DNA of 6,484 nt from JACCXJ01 sp052387115 (lineage in GTDB: Bacteria > Pseudomonadota > Gammaproteobacteria > JACCXJ01). The notes below the pieces were generated by a model. That model saw only the letters and a list, made by a program, of their open reading frames with translations, searched no databases and had not been told where the DNA came from. Numbering within the stretch: position 1 is the first letter of the stretch; every line of letters begins with the position of its first letter. This document shows, one piece after another, positions 1-6,275 of the stretch. The DNA is taken from contig JBQTJM010000352.1 of the NCBI GenBank assembly GCA_052387115.1, forward strand, positions 1-6,484. Reading direction: 5' to 3'. Both the position numbers and the translations under genes were made by a program.

Positions 1-126
1 GCGGCGATCGATGAATTTATTCTGGTCAACAACAGAAATCCAAAACCATTTGTATGGACCAAAAAGGTCGAAGACATCTTGGAAAAGATCAGCCATTGTA
101 AAGCCATTATTGAGACACTACACTAG
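1..126 (+). mobile_element. IS630-family transposase, C-terminal fragment (left part outside window)
   Basis: The first 41 codons, read in frame 1, end at a TAG at 124-126 and give the typical tail of IS630-family DDE transposases. The piece 'NNRNPKPFVWTKKVEDILEK' matches the family's usual ending (an N-x-N-P-K-P-F-x-W-T core followed by a helix). The DDE catalytic residues would lie upstream, beyond the window edge, so whether the element is intact cannot be judged. The stretch is visibly AT-richer than the genes to its right, which fits a recently arrived element. I could not identify the terminal inverted repeat or the TA target duplication downstream of the stop. The family call rests on the C-terminal motif only. 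Confidence 0.85.
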
Positions 127-392
127 CGTTTAGGCTGAATCAGGAGAGTTTTGGCCGCTTAGTTGCGTATATCCACGGAAGCTTTGCCCGACCGGGCCTG
201 GGCGCGCTGGCACCGCTCGGACCGGGGCTTGATGGCGACAGCAGGTTTTATCCGACACACGGGCAATTTCATCTGTTAAATACCTGCAATACCTGGGCAG
301 CACGTGCCTTGCAGGGTGACCCACGACACGGCCGAGTTTGCCGTAGAATCGATTCGACTTAGGTTAGTTACTTACCTGTGTGTGGCCTACAA
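127..392. other. Intergenic / IS flank with no supportable gene
   Basis: This 266-base stretch lies between the IS630 transposase stop and the converging oxidoreductase stop. No frame on either strand gives a recognisable protein. It contains a 10-base perfect palindrome GAATCGATTC at 346-355. It also contains a near-palindrome AGGTTAGTTACTTACCT at 361-377 with one central mismatch pair, just past the end of the minus-strand gene. Neither is followed by a T-run on either strand, so I do not call a terminator. The right end of the IS630 element should lie here, but its inverted repeat cannot be defined without the left end. Confidence 0.5.
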
Positions 393-1628
393 TCAAGCGT
401 TGTTTATTTCAATGATCATTCCCGCCTCGCGCAGTCGTTCCACAAGCACCTCACCGAGCCCGGTGGCCGGCGTCAGGACGCCTCCGCGCTCATACCCGCC
501 AGGGAGGGCATCGGTGTTCGATATGAGGCTCAACGCCGACTCGCACAGGCATTTCACCGTGGCCCGGTTCCCTGGATCGCCTCGATCACAGATAAGAGCA
601 CTCACTCTACGGCCATCGTCACTGAGCCCTAGGAGCTGACAGCGGAACCAGCCATTTGCCATGGTGCTCTCAGAAGGGCCGCTACCGGGTACAGGCAGCA
701 AGGGCTTTAGCAGCCGACGGATAGAAGGTCGCCACATCGCGCTCTCGAACAGCGCTATGCCAACCGTCGCGGCGGCGGCTTTGATCCGCGCGAACGGACG
801 GTTGAACCTCTGATATTCTTGGTAGACGAACTCCGAGCCATACGGCTCTCCGCATTGAGCGTAAAGCGCGGCACTACGGCGTACGACCCGCGTGTTTATC
901 GGTCCCATCAAAAACGGCGCGACCCACGTTCCGATGTCGGCATCGTAGCGGGGCCGCGTCGGGTCTTGACTGCGTTCGACCTCGTATTCGGTACGAGCGC
1001 CTTCGGGGTTGAGGAGGAAGGGGTGGCTTAGCTCCCCCGGCCGGGTAGACTCATGGGTGTTGAAACTCGATGCGACGGTGCCGCCGTTGAAGCCACCGTA
1101 CAGCTGGAAAAAAGCCTTCGCCTCTTTGCACCGCACGCCTAGCTCCCTTCGCATATGGCGAACCAGGAGATAAGTACCGAGATCGGAAGGTACCGAATCG
1201 AACCCACAAAAAGGAATAATGCGCGTCCCCTCGAACGCCGCTCGCTGATGGTAGCGATCGATGAGCTCCCGTACCCAGCCGGTCTCGCCGGAAATGTCGA
1301 CATAATGGGTCCTGAAGCGCACGCAGGCGTCGACGATGGGACTGCCATAGAGCGCGAAAGGCCCGGCCGTGCTCACCATCACTCGGGTCCGGGACACGAT
1401 AGCATCGACCGCCGCTTGGTCGCCGCTCTCAGCGACCAATACCGCTGCGGTACTCGCAGGGGCTCCGATCTGCGCCCTCATAGCCTCTAGTTTCTCTCGA
1501 TTGCGACCGGCGATGGCCCAACGCGGCTCTTGGGCATGCTGAGCGAAGTATTTGATCGCCTGTTTGCCGGTAAAGCCACTAGCTCCATAAAACACTAGAT
1601 CATAATCACGCTCGGCGATAGGATGCAT
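393..1628 (-). CDS. Saccharopine dehydrogenase-like / trans-acting enoyl reductase family oxidoreductase
   Basis: This is a full-length 411-aa protein, close to the usual size of the family. An N-terminal Rossmann fold carries the nucleotide-binding loop GASGFTG at residues 15-21, with AGRN at 40-43 at the end of the second strand. Other family blocks are AGPFALYG (88-95), HYVDISGE (108-115), GFDSVPSDLG (142-151) and GGTVAS (182-187). The C-terminal block GGVLTPATGLGEVLVERL is also typical. Relatives include mycobacterial trans-acting enoyl reductases such as Rv2953, which reduces a double bond during phthiocerol lipid synthesis, and eukaryotic SCCPDH-like proteins. No polyketide or lipid-synthesis gene is nearby, so the substrate here is unknown. 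It is likely cytosolic or membrane-associated and NAD(P)H-dependent. The ATG start is supported by AGGAAGG about 5 bases upstream and by the Rossmann motif beginning at residue 10. The gene points toward the IS630 piece. No lesion is seen. Confidence 0.88.
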   Translation of the reverse strand: MHPIAERDYDLVFYGASGFTGKQAIKYFAQHAQEPRWAIAGRNREKLEAMRAQIGAPASTAAVLVAESGDQAAVDAIVSRTRVMVSTAGPFALYGSPIVDACVRFRTHYVDISGETGWVRELIDRYHQRAAFEGTRIIPFCGFDSVPSDLGTYLLVRHMRRELGVRCKEAKAFFQLYGGFNGGTVASSFNTHESTRPGELSHPFLLNPEGARTEYEVERSQDPTRPRYDADIGTWVAPFLMGPINTRVVRRSAALYAQCGEPYGSEFVYQEYQRFNRPFARIKAAAATVGIALFESAMWRPSIRRLLKPLLPVPGSGPSESTMANGWFRCQLLGLSDDGRRVSALICDRGDPGNRATVKCLCESALSLISNTDALPGGYERGGVLTPATGLGEVLVERLREAGMIIEINNA

Positions 1629-1634
1629 CGTTCC

Positions 1635-1641
1635 TTCCTAG
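1635..1641 (-). promoter_or_regulatory. Ribosome binding site of the oxidoreductase gene
   Basis: On the minus strand the sequence AGGAAGG sits about five to six bases before the ATG at 1628. It is the strongest Shine-Dalgarno among the intact genes of this window and fixes the start. Confidence 0.65.
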
Positions 1642-1665
1642 TTAGTCAATAGGTAGGATCTTTAA

Positions 1666-1685
1666 ACTTATTGATTGATATAAGT
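1666..1685. promoter_or_regulatory. Inverted repeat in AT-rich leader of the oxidoreductase gene (possible operator)
   Basis: ACTTAT (1666-1671) and ATAAGT (1680-1685) form a perfect 6-bp inverted repeat with an 8-base spacer. They lie about 40 bases upstream of the oxidoreductase ATG, in the most AT-rich stretch of the central region (about 1640-1690). This placement suits a promoter or operator. I could not find a convincing -35/-10 pair; TTGCTC at about 1691-1696 on the minus strand is a weak -35 candidate with no good -10. A role as a repressor site is inference only. Confidence 0.3.
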
Positions 1686-1700
1686 ATCTGCCGAGCAAGC

Positions 1701-2123
1701 TCAGCCGGTGATCCTGTCTGTTTGAATGGGTGGGAGCTCGTTCGAAGGCAAGCGGACCTTGGCTCCTCGCCCCCGCAAGCCAAGGGACCGCTCATGGGTA
1801 GCAGGGTCACCGCCGTCACTCATTGTAACACCCAGACTCAGGGGGCCCATCGCTGCTAGCGCTGATGTTGTTCCCGAGGGCATGATGTTCGCGGTGGCGT
1901 TCGAGCTGGCTTTCGTGTCCACGTTTGCACCCGAGAGGCGGTTGCGCACCTCGAAGCTACGCAACGTGTAGTGGATCGTGAGCTCCAGATAGTAGTACAG
2001 CCCGGTTCCGAGTGCATAGGTTCTCGTGCCGAGCATGTGCCGGAAGAGGTCGGACCGCGGTAGGGAGAAAAAGTGCCATTCGAGTGCAGGTAGAAGGAAA
2101 CACTGCTCGGTGCTCAGTAGCAT
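1701..2123 (-). CDS. Doubtful hypothetical protein (about 140 aa)
   Basis: An open frame of about 140 codons runs from an ATG at 2123 (a TTG two codons earlier is the other choice) to a TGA at 1701. It fills most of the gap between the propeller membrane protein and the oxidoreductase, in the same direction, starting about 31 bases after the upstream stop. The first 60 or so codons favour G/C at third positions and include a piece rich in aromatic residues (GTGLYYYLELTIHYTLRSFE). The second half is low in character, rich in A, S, T and G. There is no clear Shine-Dalgarno, and I recognise no family. It may be a small real gene, a decayed remnant of one, or a chance frame. No signal peptide or clear membrane segment is visible. 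Confidence 0.3.
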   Translation of the reverse strand: MLLSTEQCFLLPALEWHFFSLPRSDLFRHMLGTRTYALGTGLYYYLELTIHYTLRSFEVRNRLSGANVDTKASSNATANIMPSGTTSALAAMGPLSLGVTMSDGGDPATHERSLGLRGRGAKVRLPSNELPPIQTDRITG

Positions 2124-2154
2124 CGTCAACGTCGGTCCAGACCCGCGGGCAGGC

Positions 2155-4068
2155 TTATTCAGCCCCGTGCTCTTGTTTCTGGGGAATCCTTAAAGCTGCC
2201 AGGAGGATGTAACTGAGCAGCCAACCAGTGAAGCCGGCGAGCACGATAGATCCCATCCACAGGTGTGCCGACCAGCCGATCCCCCGCGTCAACATCAGCA
2301 CCAGGAAGAACAGCGCGTAATAGATGGTCGGCACCGTAAACGCGAAGAGATGCATGGCTTGGGGCTTGGCAGCCGACGGCTTTAAGGCTCTCACGAGAGT
2401 ATCGGCCCCAAGGCCTGCGAGCGCTGCGGACATCACCAGGCGAAGGTCATAGTCTTGGGCCTGTGACACGTTCAAGGCCGCGTTCAACGCGAAGACCAGG
2501 GTGAGGCTAAAGAAACGGAGGTCCCAGCGCATCACCGCAAGCAAGACCAATCCCATCTGCAGCGCGCTTTGCACCAGAATGCTGGCGATGCCCAAAGCGC
2601 GGCGGAGGAAGCCCGAATAACGCGGGTGGCCGGTCGCGGCGAAGACGATGCTGGTGGCATCGGATGACCACGAGGGGCGCGCGTCGTTGGCATCCTCCAT
2701 GGCCGGGTTGTTCGTCAAATTGATTTCGAGTCCCCCAGCGGCATTCGTCTTGTAGATCTCCCAGTTGTCGTCACGATTCGATGCGAAGGCGATGTGATTA
2801 CCGTCGGGTGCCCATGCAGGAAACCTATCGATGCCCGGGTCATCGCTAAGCCTTCGCGCGTTCCTGCCGTCGGCATCCATGACATAAATCTCCCAGTTGC
2901 CATCGCGCCGGGAAGCGAAGGCGAGCTTCCCTCCTTCAGGAGACCAAGACGGGTAGCCGTTCTCGCCCGTAGTCGTCAATCGAGTCTCCTCGTCACCGTT
3001 GACGCGCACGGCGTAGATCTCGGTAGCCCCCTCGCGCTCGGATCCGAACGCGATCGTTTTGCTATCCGGGGACCACGACGGCAACCCGTGTCGCCCGTGG
3101 CCGCGAGTGAGGCGGGTTTGATTGCTCCCATCGGCGTTCATAGCGTAGATCGCTTGGGTGCCGTCGCGAACGGATTCGAATGCGATCTTGCTGCCATCGG
3201 GTGACCAGCTCGGGTGTCCGTCGTACCCGATGTTAAGGGTGAGCCTTGTCTGCTCCGTGCCGTCCGCGTTCATCACATAGATTTCCGCATCGCTCGGGGC
3301 GCTTTGGTTATACTTCCACGTCCCTAAGGCGAACACGATGCGGCGGCCATCCGCCGACCACGAGGGGTGGTTCATGCTCCGTGCCGGGTGCCTTGCCAGC
3401 CGGGTCTGGCCGCCGCCACCGGCGTCCATGACGAAAACCTCTCCGTATACTTCAGCGCGATGCGTGTCCTGCATGAGCCAGGTCTCGACGAATGGATGGG
3501 CGAACTGAGTGAAGAACGTGAATAGCGATAGCAACAGCGTCATCGACACCAGCATAGGCCACTGAGTGCTCAGGCTAGGGTGCGATTGAATATCCGGGCG
3601 ATGCCAGGCCGCCCGGAATGGTCCCGCCACCATGAGCGCGCCACTGAGCGCCAAAACCAGATGGCTCGGACTGAGCAAGGCTTCCAGGTCGTGCTCGAAC
3701 CCGAAGATCTCGTGCCAGATCAAATCCCCGAGCCCGCCGACCACAAAAATCAGCAGTCCAACCAATGAGAGTCCATAGCCTACGGGCATGGTCGATCGCC
3801 AGGGATAACCTTGGCCGCGGTTTTTAAAGAGCATGACCAGCACCAAGCTCGCGACGGCGAGCAATCCCGAATAGAGGATCGCATGCCACGGCGTGAAAAA
3901 GGTCTCAATCTGGTGGTGACGATGGGCCCATCCATCGATGTACAGCCCGAGGATCAACCAACTGCATAACAGCACCATGGTGCGGTCGAATCGCTCGCTC
4001 GCGGTCGGCGGCACGGTCAGCGAGCCCGGGACAAATCCTCGTCCATTTGATACAAGAATATTTCGCAT
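2155..4068 (-). CDS. Polytopic membrane protein with inserted six-bladed TolB/PD40-type beta-propeller
   Basis: The 637-aa product has three parts. Residues 31-190 hold about five hydrophobic helices (roughly 31-46, 60-82, 96-114, 131-150, 170-190). Residues 205-480 are a beta-propeller with six PD40-type repeats of the form 'PSWSPDGxxIAFxS' at 234, 285, 329, 372, 416 and 464, mostly preceded by 'EIYVMNADGxxxTRLT'; spacing is about 43-51 residues, as in TolB. Residues 488-625 hold about five further helices. Basic loops (FKNRGQGYPWR at 81-91, the segment near 151-163, 556-568 and the C-terminus) suggest both ends are cytoplasmic and the propeller periplasmic. The first block has unusual polar motifs: WAHRHHQIETFFTPWH (47-62) and GDLIWHEIFGFEHDLEALL (114-132). 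The propeller probably binds a protein or glycan, but no partner is visible. The ATG follows a weak SD-like TAGGT about 9 bases upstream, inside AGGTAAAAACCT. Function is unknown. Confidence 0.85.
   Translation of the reverse strand: MRNILVSNGRGFVPGSLTVPPTASERFDRTMVLLCSWLILGLYIDGWAHRHHQIETFFTPWHAILYSGLLAVASLVLVMLFKNRGQGYPWRSTMPVGYGLSLVGLLIFVVGGLGDLIWHEIFGFEHDLEALLSPSHLVLALSGALMVAGPFRAAWHRPDIQSHPSLSTQWPMLVSMTLLLSLFTFFTQFAHPFVETWLMQDTHRAEVYGEVFVMDAGGGGQTRLARHPARSMNHPSWSADGRRIVFALGTWKYNQSAPSDAEIYVMNADGTEQTRLTLNIGYDGHPSWSPDGSKIAFESVRDGTQAIYAMNADGSNQTRLTRGHGRHGLPSWSPDSKTIAFGSEREGATEIYAVRVNGDEETRLTTTGENGYPSWSPEGGKLAFASRRDGNWEIYVMDADGRNARRLSDDPGIDRFPAWAPDGNHIAFASNRDDNWEIYKTNAAGGLEINLTNNPAMEDANDARPSWSSDATSIVFAATGHPRYSGFLRRALGIASILVQSALQMGLVLLAVMRWDLRFFSLTLVFALNAALNVSQAQDYDLRLVMSAALAGLGADTLVRALKPSAAKPQAMHLFAFTVPTIYYALFFLVLMLTRGIGWSAHLWMGSIVLAGFTGWLLSYILLAALRIPQKQEHGAE
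2629..3456 (-). repeat. Six PD40/TolB-type propeller repeats within the membrane protein gene
   Basis: This is the coding stretch for residues 205-480, with six repeats of about 130-150 bases each. The best conserved core is PSWSPDG followed by a hydrophobic strand ending in AF. Repeats 2 to 5 are most alike; the first (PSWSADGRRIVFA) and last (PSWSSDATSIVFA) are more diverged. The first has an extra loop (WKYNQSAPSDAE) before its next strand. Repetition at the DNA level creates long antisense open frames here, which are not genes. Confidence 0.85.
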
Positions 4069-4133
4069 AGGTTTTTACCTACTCGCCAGTTCAAGCGGTG
4101 ACCTTCTCTGCGCAGCCTTCTACGCTGATCTTG

Positions 4134-4373
4134 AGGCGGTGCTCGGATGGGTAAGCCAAGATGCGCGAGGATCGTGGCGATGACGATAGGGTCTGGGATG
4201 GCGGCGATGATCGTCAAGGGGCCACCGCACTGGGGACATTGTTCAATATCGATAACGAACACCCGTTTGAGCAGCCTGGGATGCGCCAGGATGGGCTTCA
4301 CAGCGCAACCTGGCCCGTGATGCCGCTCAGCGTAGGGTTGCCACTCGGGCAGGTTGTAGCCGGAGGGGGTATT
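4134..4373 (-). pseudogene. IS91-family transposase, C-terminal remnant
   Basis: On the minus strand a frame bounded upstream by a TAG (4374-4376) reads YNLPEWQPYAERHHGPG, then LLKRVFVIDIEQCPQCGG, then IIAAI(P)DP.VI..ILAHLGLPIRAPP. The block 'LKRVF.IDIE.CP.CGG...IIA.I.DP.VI..IL.HL' is the characteristic C-terminal zinc-ribbon-like end of IS91-type (Y2 rolling-circle) transposases. The catalytic tyrosines and nearly all of the protein are missing. The frame stays open to 4017, running past the usual family end into the start of the membrane protein gene, so no proper stop remains. It abuts the truncated dinB on the same strand. The family assignment rests on motif recall and cannot be distinguished from close ISCR-like relatives. 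Confidence 0.6.
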
Positions 4374-5185
4374 CTACTGTGGCGGTCTGGCCGGCGCGTT
4401 CGCGGATGGCGACACGCCACAGGCGGTCGGGCCCGGCGTCCTCCCCTCCCAACCATCGACTTCACCGGGCTGGCCGCGGCGAGATCGCCCACGGTGCGGA
4501 TCCCGAGGACTTCGAGTTTCGCGCTGGCCCTCGGACCGATCCCGTTGATAATCCGCGCCGGTAGCGGCCAGATACGTGTGGGCAGGTCTGCGTGTGAGAG
4601 CACCGTCAGGCCGTCGGGCTTCTGCAACTCCGAGGCGATCTTGGACAAGAGCTTGTTGGGGGTGACACCGACCGAGCAGGACAAGCCGGTCGTACGTCGA
4701 ACGTTGTCCTTGATCCGCTGCGCCAGCTCAACGGTCTCACCCGGCACATCGGTCAGATCGATGTAGATCTCGTCGATCCCACGGTCTTCGATCTGCGGTG
4801 CAATGTCGGCGACGGCTGCCTTGAAGAGCCGCGAATAACGCCGGTACTCATCGAAATCTGTCGGCAGCAAGATGGCCTCGGGGGCCAGCGTCGCCGCCTT
4901 CATGAGCGCCATACCGGACCGAATGCCGAACGCACGCGCTTCATAGGTTGCCGTGGTCACGACACCCCGCCCGGTGTACTGGCGCAGGCGGTGGAAGTCT
5001 TGTCTCTCTTCGCCTACATCGTGCGCAAGCTTACCTCCGATCACCACGGGCAAACCCCTGAGTTGCAAATAACGCAAGAGCTCCACCGAGGCGTAGAACG
5101 CGTCCATATCCAGATGGGCGATGCGCCGTTCCATCAGGGCGTCGGCTAGCCCGGTCGTGGCTGAGTTGTCTGTGTTCGCGCTCAT
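4298..5185 (-). pseudogene. dinB: DNA polymerase IV, truncated: polymerase core kept, little finger lost
   Basis: A Y-family translesion DNA polymerase reads well from about residue 20 to 240 and then stops matching. Metal-binding acidic residues are present: D26 in DMDAFYASVE, and D138/E139 in RGIDEIYIDLTD. Also present are YEARAFGIRSGM (81-92), SVGVTPNKLLSKIASELQKP (171-190) and the thumb helix-hairpin-helix INGIGPRASAKLEVLGIRTV (213-232). After LAAASPVK (about 4460) the frame continues for some 53 unrelated Arg/Pro-rich residues to a TGA at 4298. Normal DinB is about 350-400 aa. The missing part is the little finger, needed for DNA grip, and the C-terminal clamp-binding peptide. The ATG at 5185 has only a weak AGAG before it; Met18 is another start. 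A truncated protein could still be made, but normal polymerase function is unlikely. Confidence 0.8.
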
Positions 5186-5357
5186 GAAGCTCTAGCGTGG
5201 TTAGGCGAAGTTACTGCGTTCTAGCGGTCGGGTCCGATCGGCGCCTTGGAGTACCCCTGGGCCCGCAGGGAAGCTCGGCCGGAGGCGCCAACGCCGGTAG
5301 ACCCCGTATCTGATACGATCCCGGCCGCTCGGGCGGGGATCGCCGTGCAGCCGTAGT
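5186..5357. other. Divergent intergenic region between dinB fragment and exported protein gene
   Basis: These 172 bases separate two genes transcribed away from each other and should hold both promoters. GTATC-T-GATAC at 5306-5316 is a perfect 5-bp inverted repeat; it overlaps TACGAT (5314-5319), a possible -10 for the plus-strand gene, but no matching -35 is visible. CCCTG/CAGGG (5255-5259 and 5266-5270) is another short inverted repeat around a GC-rich loop. I see no LexA-type box that would support damage control of dinB. Confidence 0.3.
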
Positions 5358-5726
5358 ATGAGCCATTCCAATACGTATCTCATGGCGCTCCTGCTCGCGC
5401 TGCCCCGTGCCGCCTCAGGCGGCGAAGCCGACGTGGTCTCGGCACGAGCCATACGCGCAGCCAATGGTAGCTTCCACTTTGAAGTGACGATTCGGAGCCA
5501 GGACCGCGGTTGGGATCACTATGCCGATCGGTTTGAAGTCCTCGCCCCGGACGGCACGGTCCTCGGCGTGCGCCAGCTCGGACATCCCCATGTGGACGAA
5601 CAACCTTTCACCCGTGAGCTCAACGGGGTGCTGGTCCCAGACACGCTCGATACCGTCGTCATTCGTGCCCACCACCACCCGCGGGGCTATGACGGCGCAA
5701 CGGTGCAACTGGAGCTGCCGAGATAA
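5358..5726 (+). CDS. Small exported conserved hypothetical protein
   Basis: The 122-aa product starts with a short hydrophobic segment (YLMALLLALP, residues 7-16) followed by AASGGEA. This fits a Sec signal peptide cut near residue 20, leaving about 100 residues in the periplasm. The mature part reads as a small all-beta domain. It has a conserved-looking core: GWDHYADRFEVLAPDGTVLG (51-70), then HPHVDEQPFTREL (76-88) and a final strand ending in LPR. I recall this pattern from uncharacterised proteobacterial proteins but know no assigned function. Six histidines (54, 76, 78, 105-107) could bind metal, which is inference. The ATG lacks a clear Shine-Dalgarno; a second ATG at 5382 would shorten the signal peptide. 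The gene is intact and stands alone. Confidence 0.75.
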   Translation: MSHSNTYLMALLLALPRAASGGEADVVSARAIRAANGSFHFEVTIRSQDRGWDHYADRFEVLAPDGTVLGVRQLGHPHVDEQPFTRELNGVLVPDTLDTVVIRAHHHPRGYDGATVQLELPR

Positions 5727-5742
5727 CGGATGAGGGTATCTC
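5720..5742 (+). other. Small hairpin across the stop codon of the exported protein gene
   Basis: GAGATA (5720-5725) and TATCTC (5737-5742) form a perfect 6-bp inverted repeat around an 11-base loop, overlapping the TAA stop. A second short palindrome, CCGATC-GA-GATCGG, follows at 5756-5769. There is no T-run after either, so these are at best weak transcript-end structures. Confidence 0.25.
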
Positions 5743-5891
5743 TTATCGGGGCGTTCCGATCGAGATCGGTTACACGATCCTGCGGACGGCCCGGCGACGC
5801 GCATTTGCGTTGTGCAGTGCGCGGATCGGAAGGCGGGGAGAAGCATCGGTGATAGCTACTGAATCCCTAGCCCGAACGGTAGATCTCTTGA
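5727..5891. other. Non-coding gap between exported protein gene and integrase remnant
   Basis: No recognisable gene is present. On the minus strand a frame stays open from the integrase remnant to a TAA at 5770, but its sequence (for example ASPRLPIRALHNANARRR) resembles no part of an integrase. It is most likely filler after the truncation point. Confidence 0.4.
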
Positions 5892-6272
5892 TCACGGGGG
5901 CGTGGCAAGAGGCTTCGAGCCGCTGGCGAGGTCGGGGTAGCCGTCGATCCATCTTCTGGATGTGGTACGGCTTCAGCTCCTGAAGGGTGAGCGTCGCGGG
6001 AACGGTGTTCAGGAAGAGTTGGAGCCGGTCCTTGTACCAGCGGTAGGTGTGGGCGCTCCGGTGCTTCTGGACGTAGTCGAGGACCTGGTCGACGACGGCG
6101 GCCAGCAGGCGCTCGGCCGGCTCGGCGAGCAGCTCTCCCCGCTGCTGCATCAAGCCGTGGTAGGCCTTGAAGCCGCGTCTTTTTCGCGGCCGAGGGTGTG
6201 CTCCTTGCCGTCGAGCTGGACGTACCAGACGCCACGGGCGGGGCGGAATTACGGCTTGGGATAGTGGGGCAT
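5892..6272 (-). pseudogene. Tyrosine recombinase / phage-type integrase, N-terminal remnant with stop and two frameshifts
   Basis: Starting from an ATG at 6272 with a strong SD, the minus strand reads MPHYPKP, a TAA stop (6249-6251), then FRPARGVWYVQLDGKEHTLG and REKDAA. The frame then shifts (near 6170-6176, one base lost) to FKAYHGLMQQ, LLAAVVDQVLDYVQKHRSAH, TYRWYKDRLQLFLNTVPATL and LQELKPYHIQK. A further extra base near 5952 breaks WIDGYPDLASGSK, and similarity ends near 5892. This order matches an arm-binding start followed by the SAM-like core-binding domain of integrases, of a type I recall from Planctomycetes and other environmental bacteria. The catalytic domain with its R..H-x-x-R..Y residues is absent, so the protein cannot recombine DNA. 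Three independent lesions plus truncation argue against a single sequencing error. It marks a past insertion by an island or phage-like element. Confidence 0.78.
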
Positions 6273-6275
6273 CGG

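Noticed and set aside
130..324. 64-codon minus-strand frame beside the IS630 tail
   Set aside because: No ribosome site, no family resemblance and biased residue content; likely chance.
346..377. Palindromes downstream of the oxidoreductase as a terminator
   Set aside because: Stems are short and no T-run follows in the direction of transcription.
393..1490. Plus-strand and alternative minus-strand frames across the oxidoreductase gene
   Set aside because: They overlap a full-length protein with many family motifs and have low-complexity Arg/Pro-rich translations.
2629..3456. Regularly spaced similar segments that might suggest a CRISPR array
   Set aside because: The periodicity is about 130-150 bases, is imperfect at DNA level, and is fully explained by coding propeller repeats.
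2794..3768. Plus-strand open frames opposite the propeller gene
   Set aside because: They are antisense to a clearly coding, repetitive GC-rich gene and show only echoes of its repeats; no family signature or ribosome site.
4161..4766. Long plus-strand frame across the dinB and IS91 remnants
   Set aside because: It is the complement of recognisable dinB and transposase sequence and has no recognisable protein features.
5415..5846. Minus-strand frame opposite the exported protein gene
   Set aside because: The plus-strand frame has a signal peptide and a conserved core; the antisense frame has neither.
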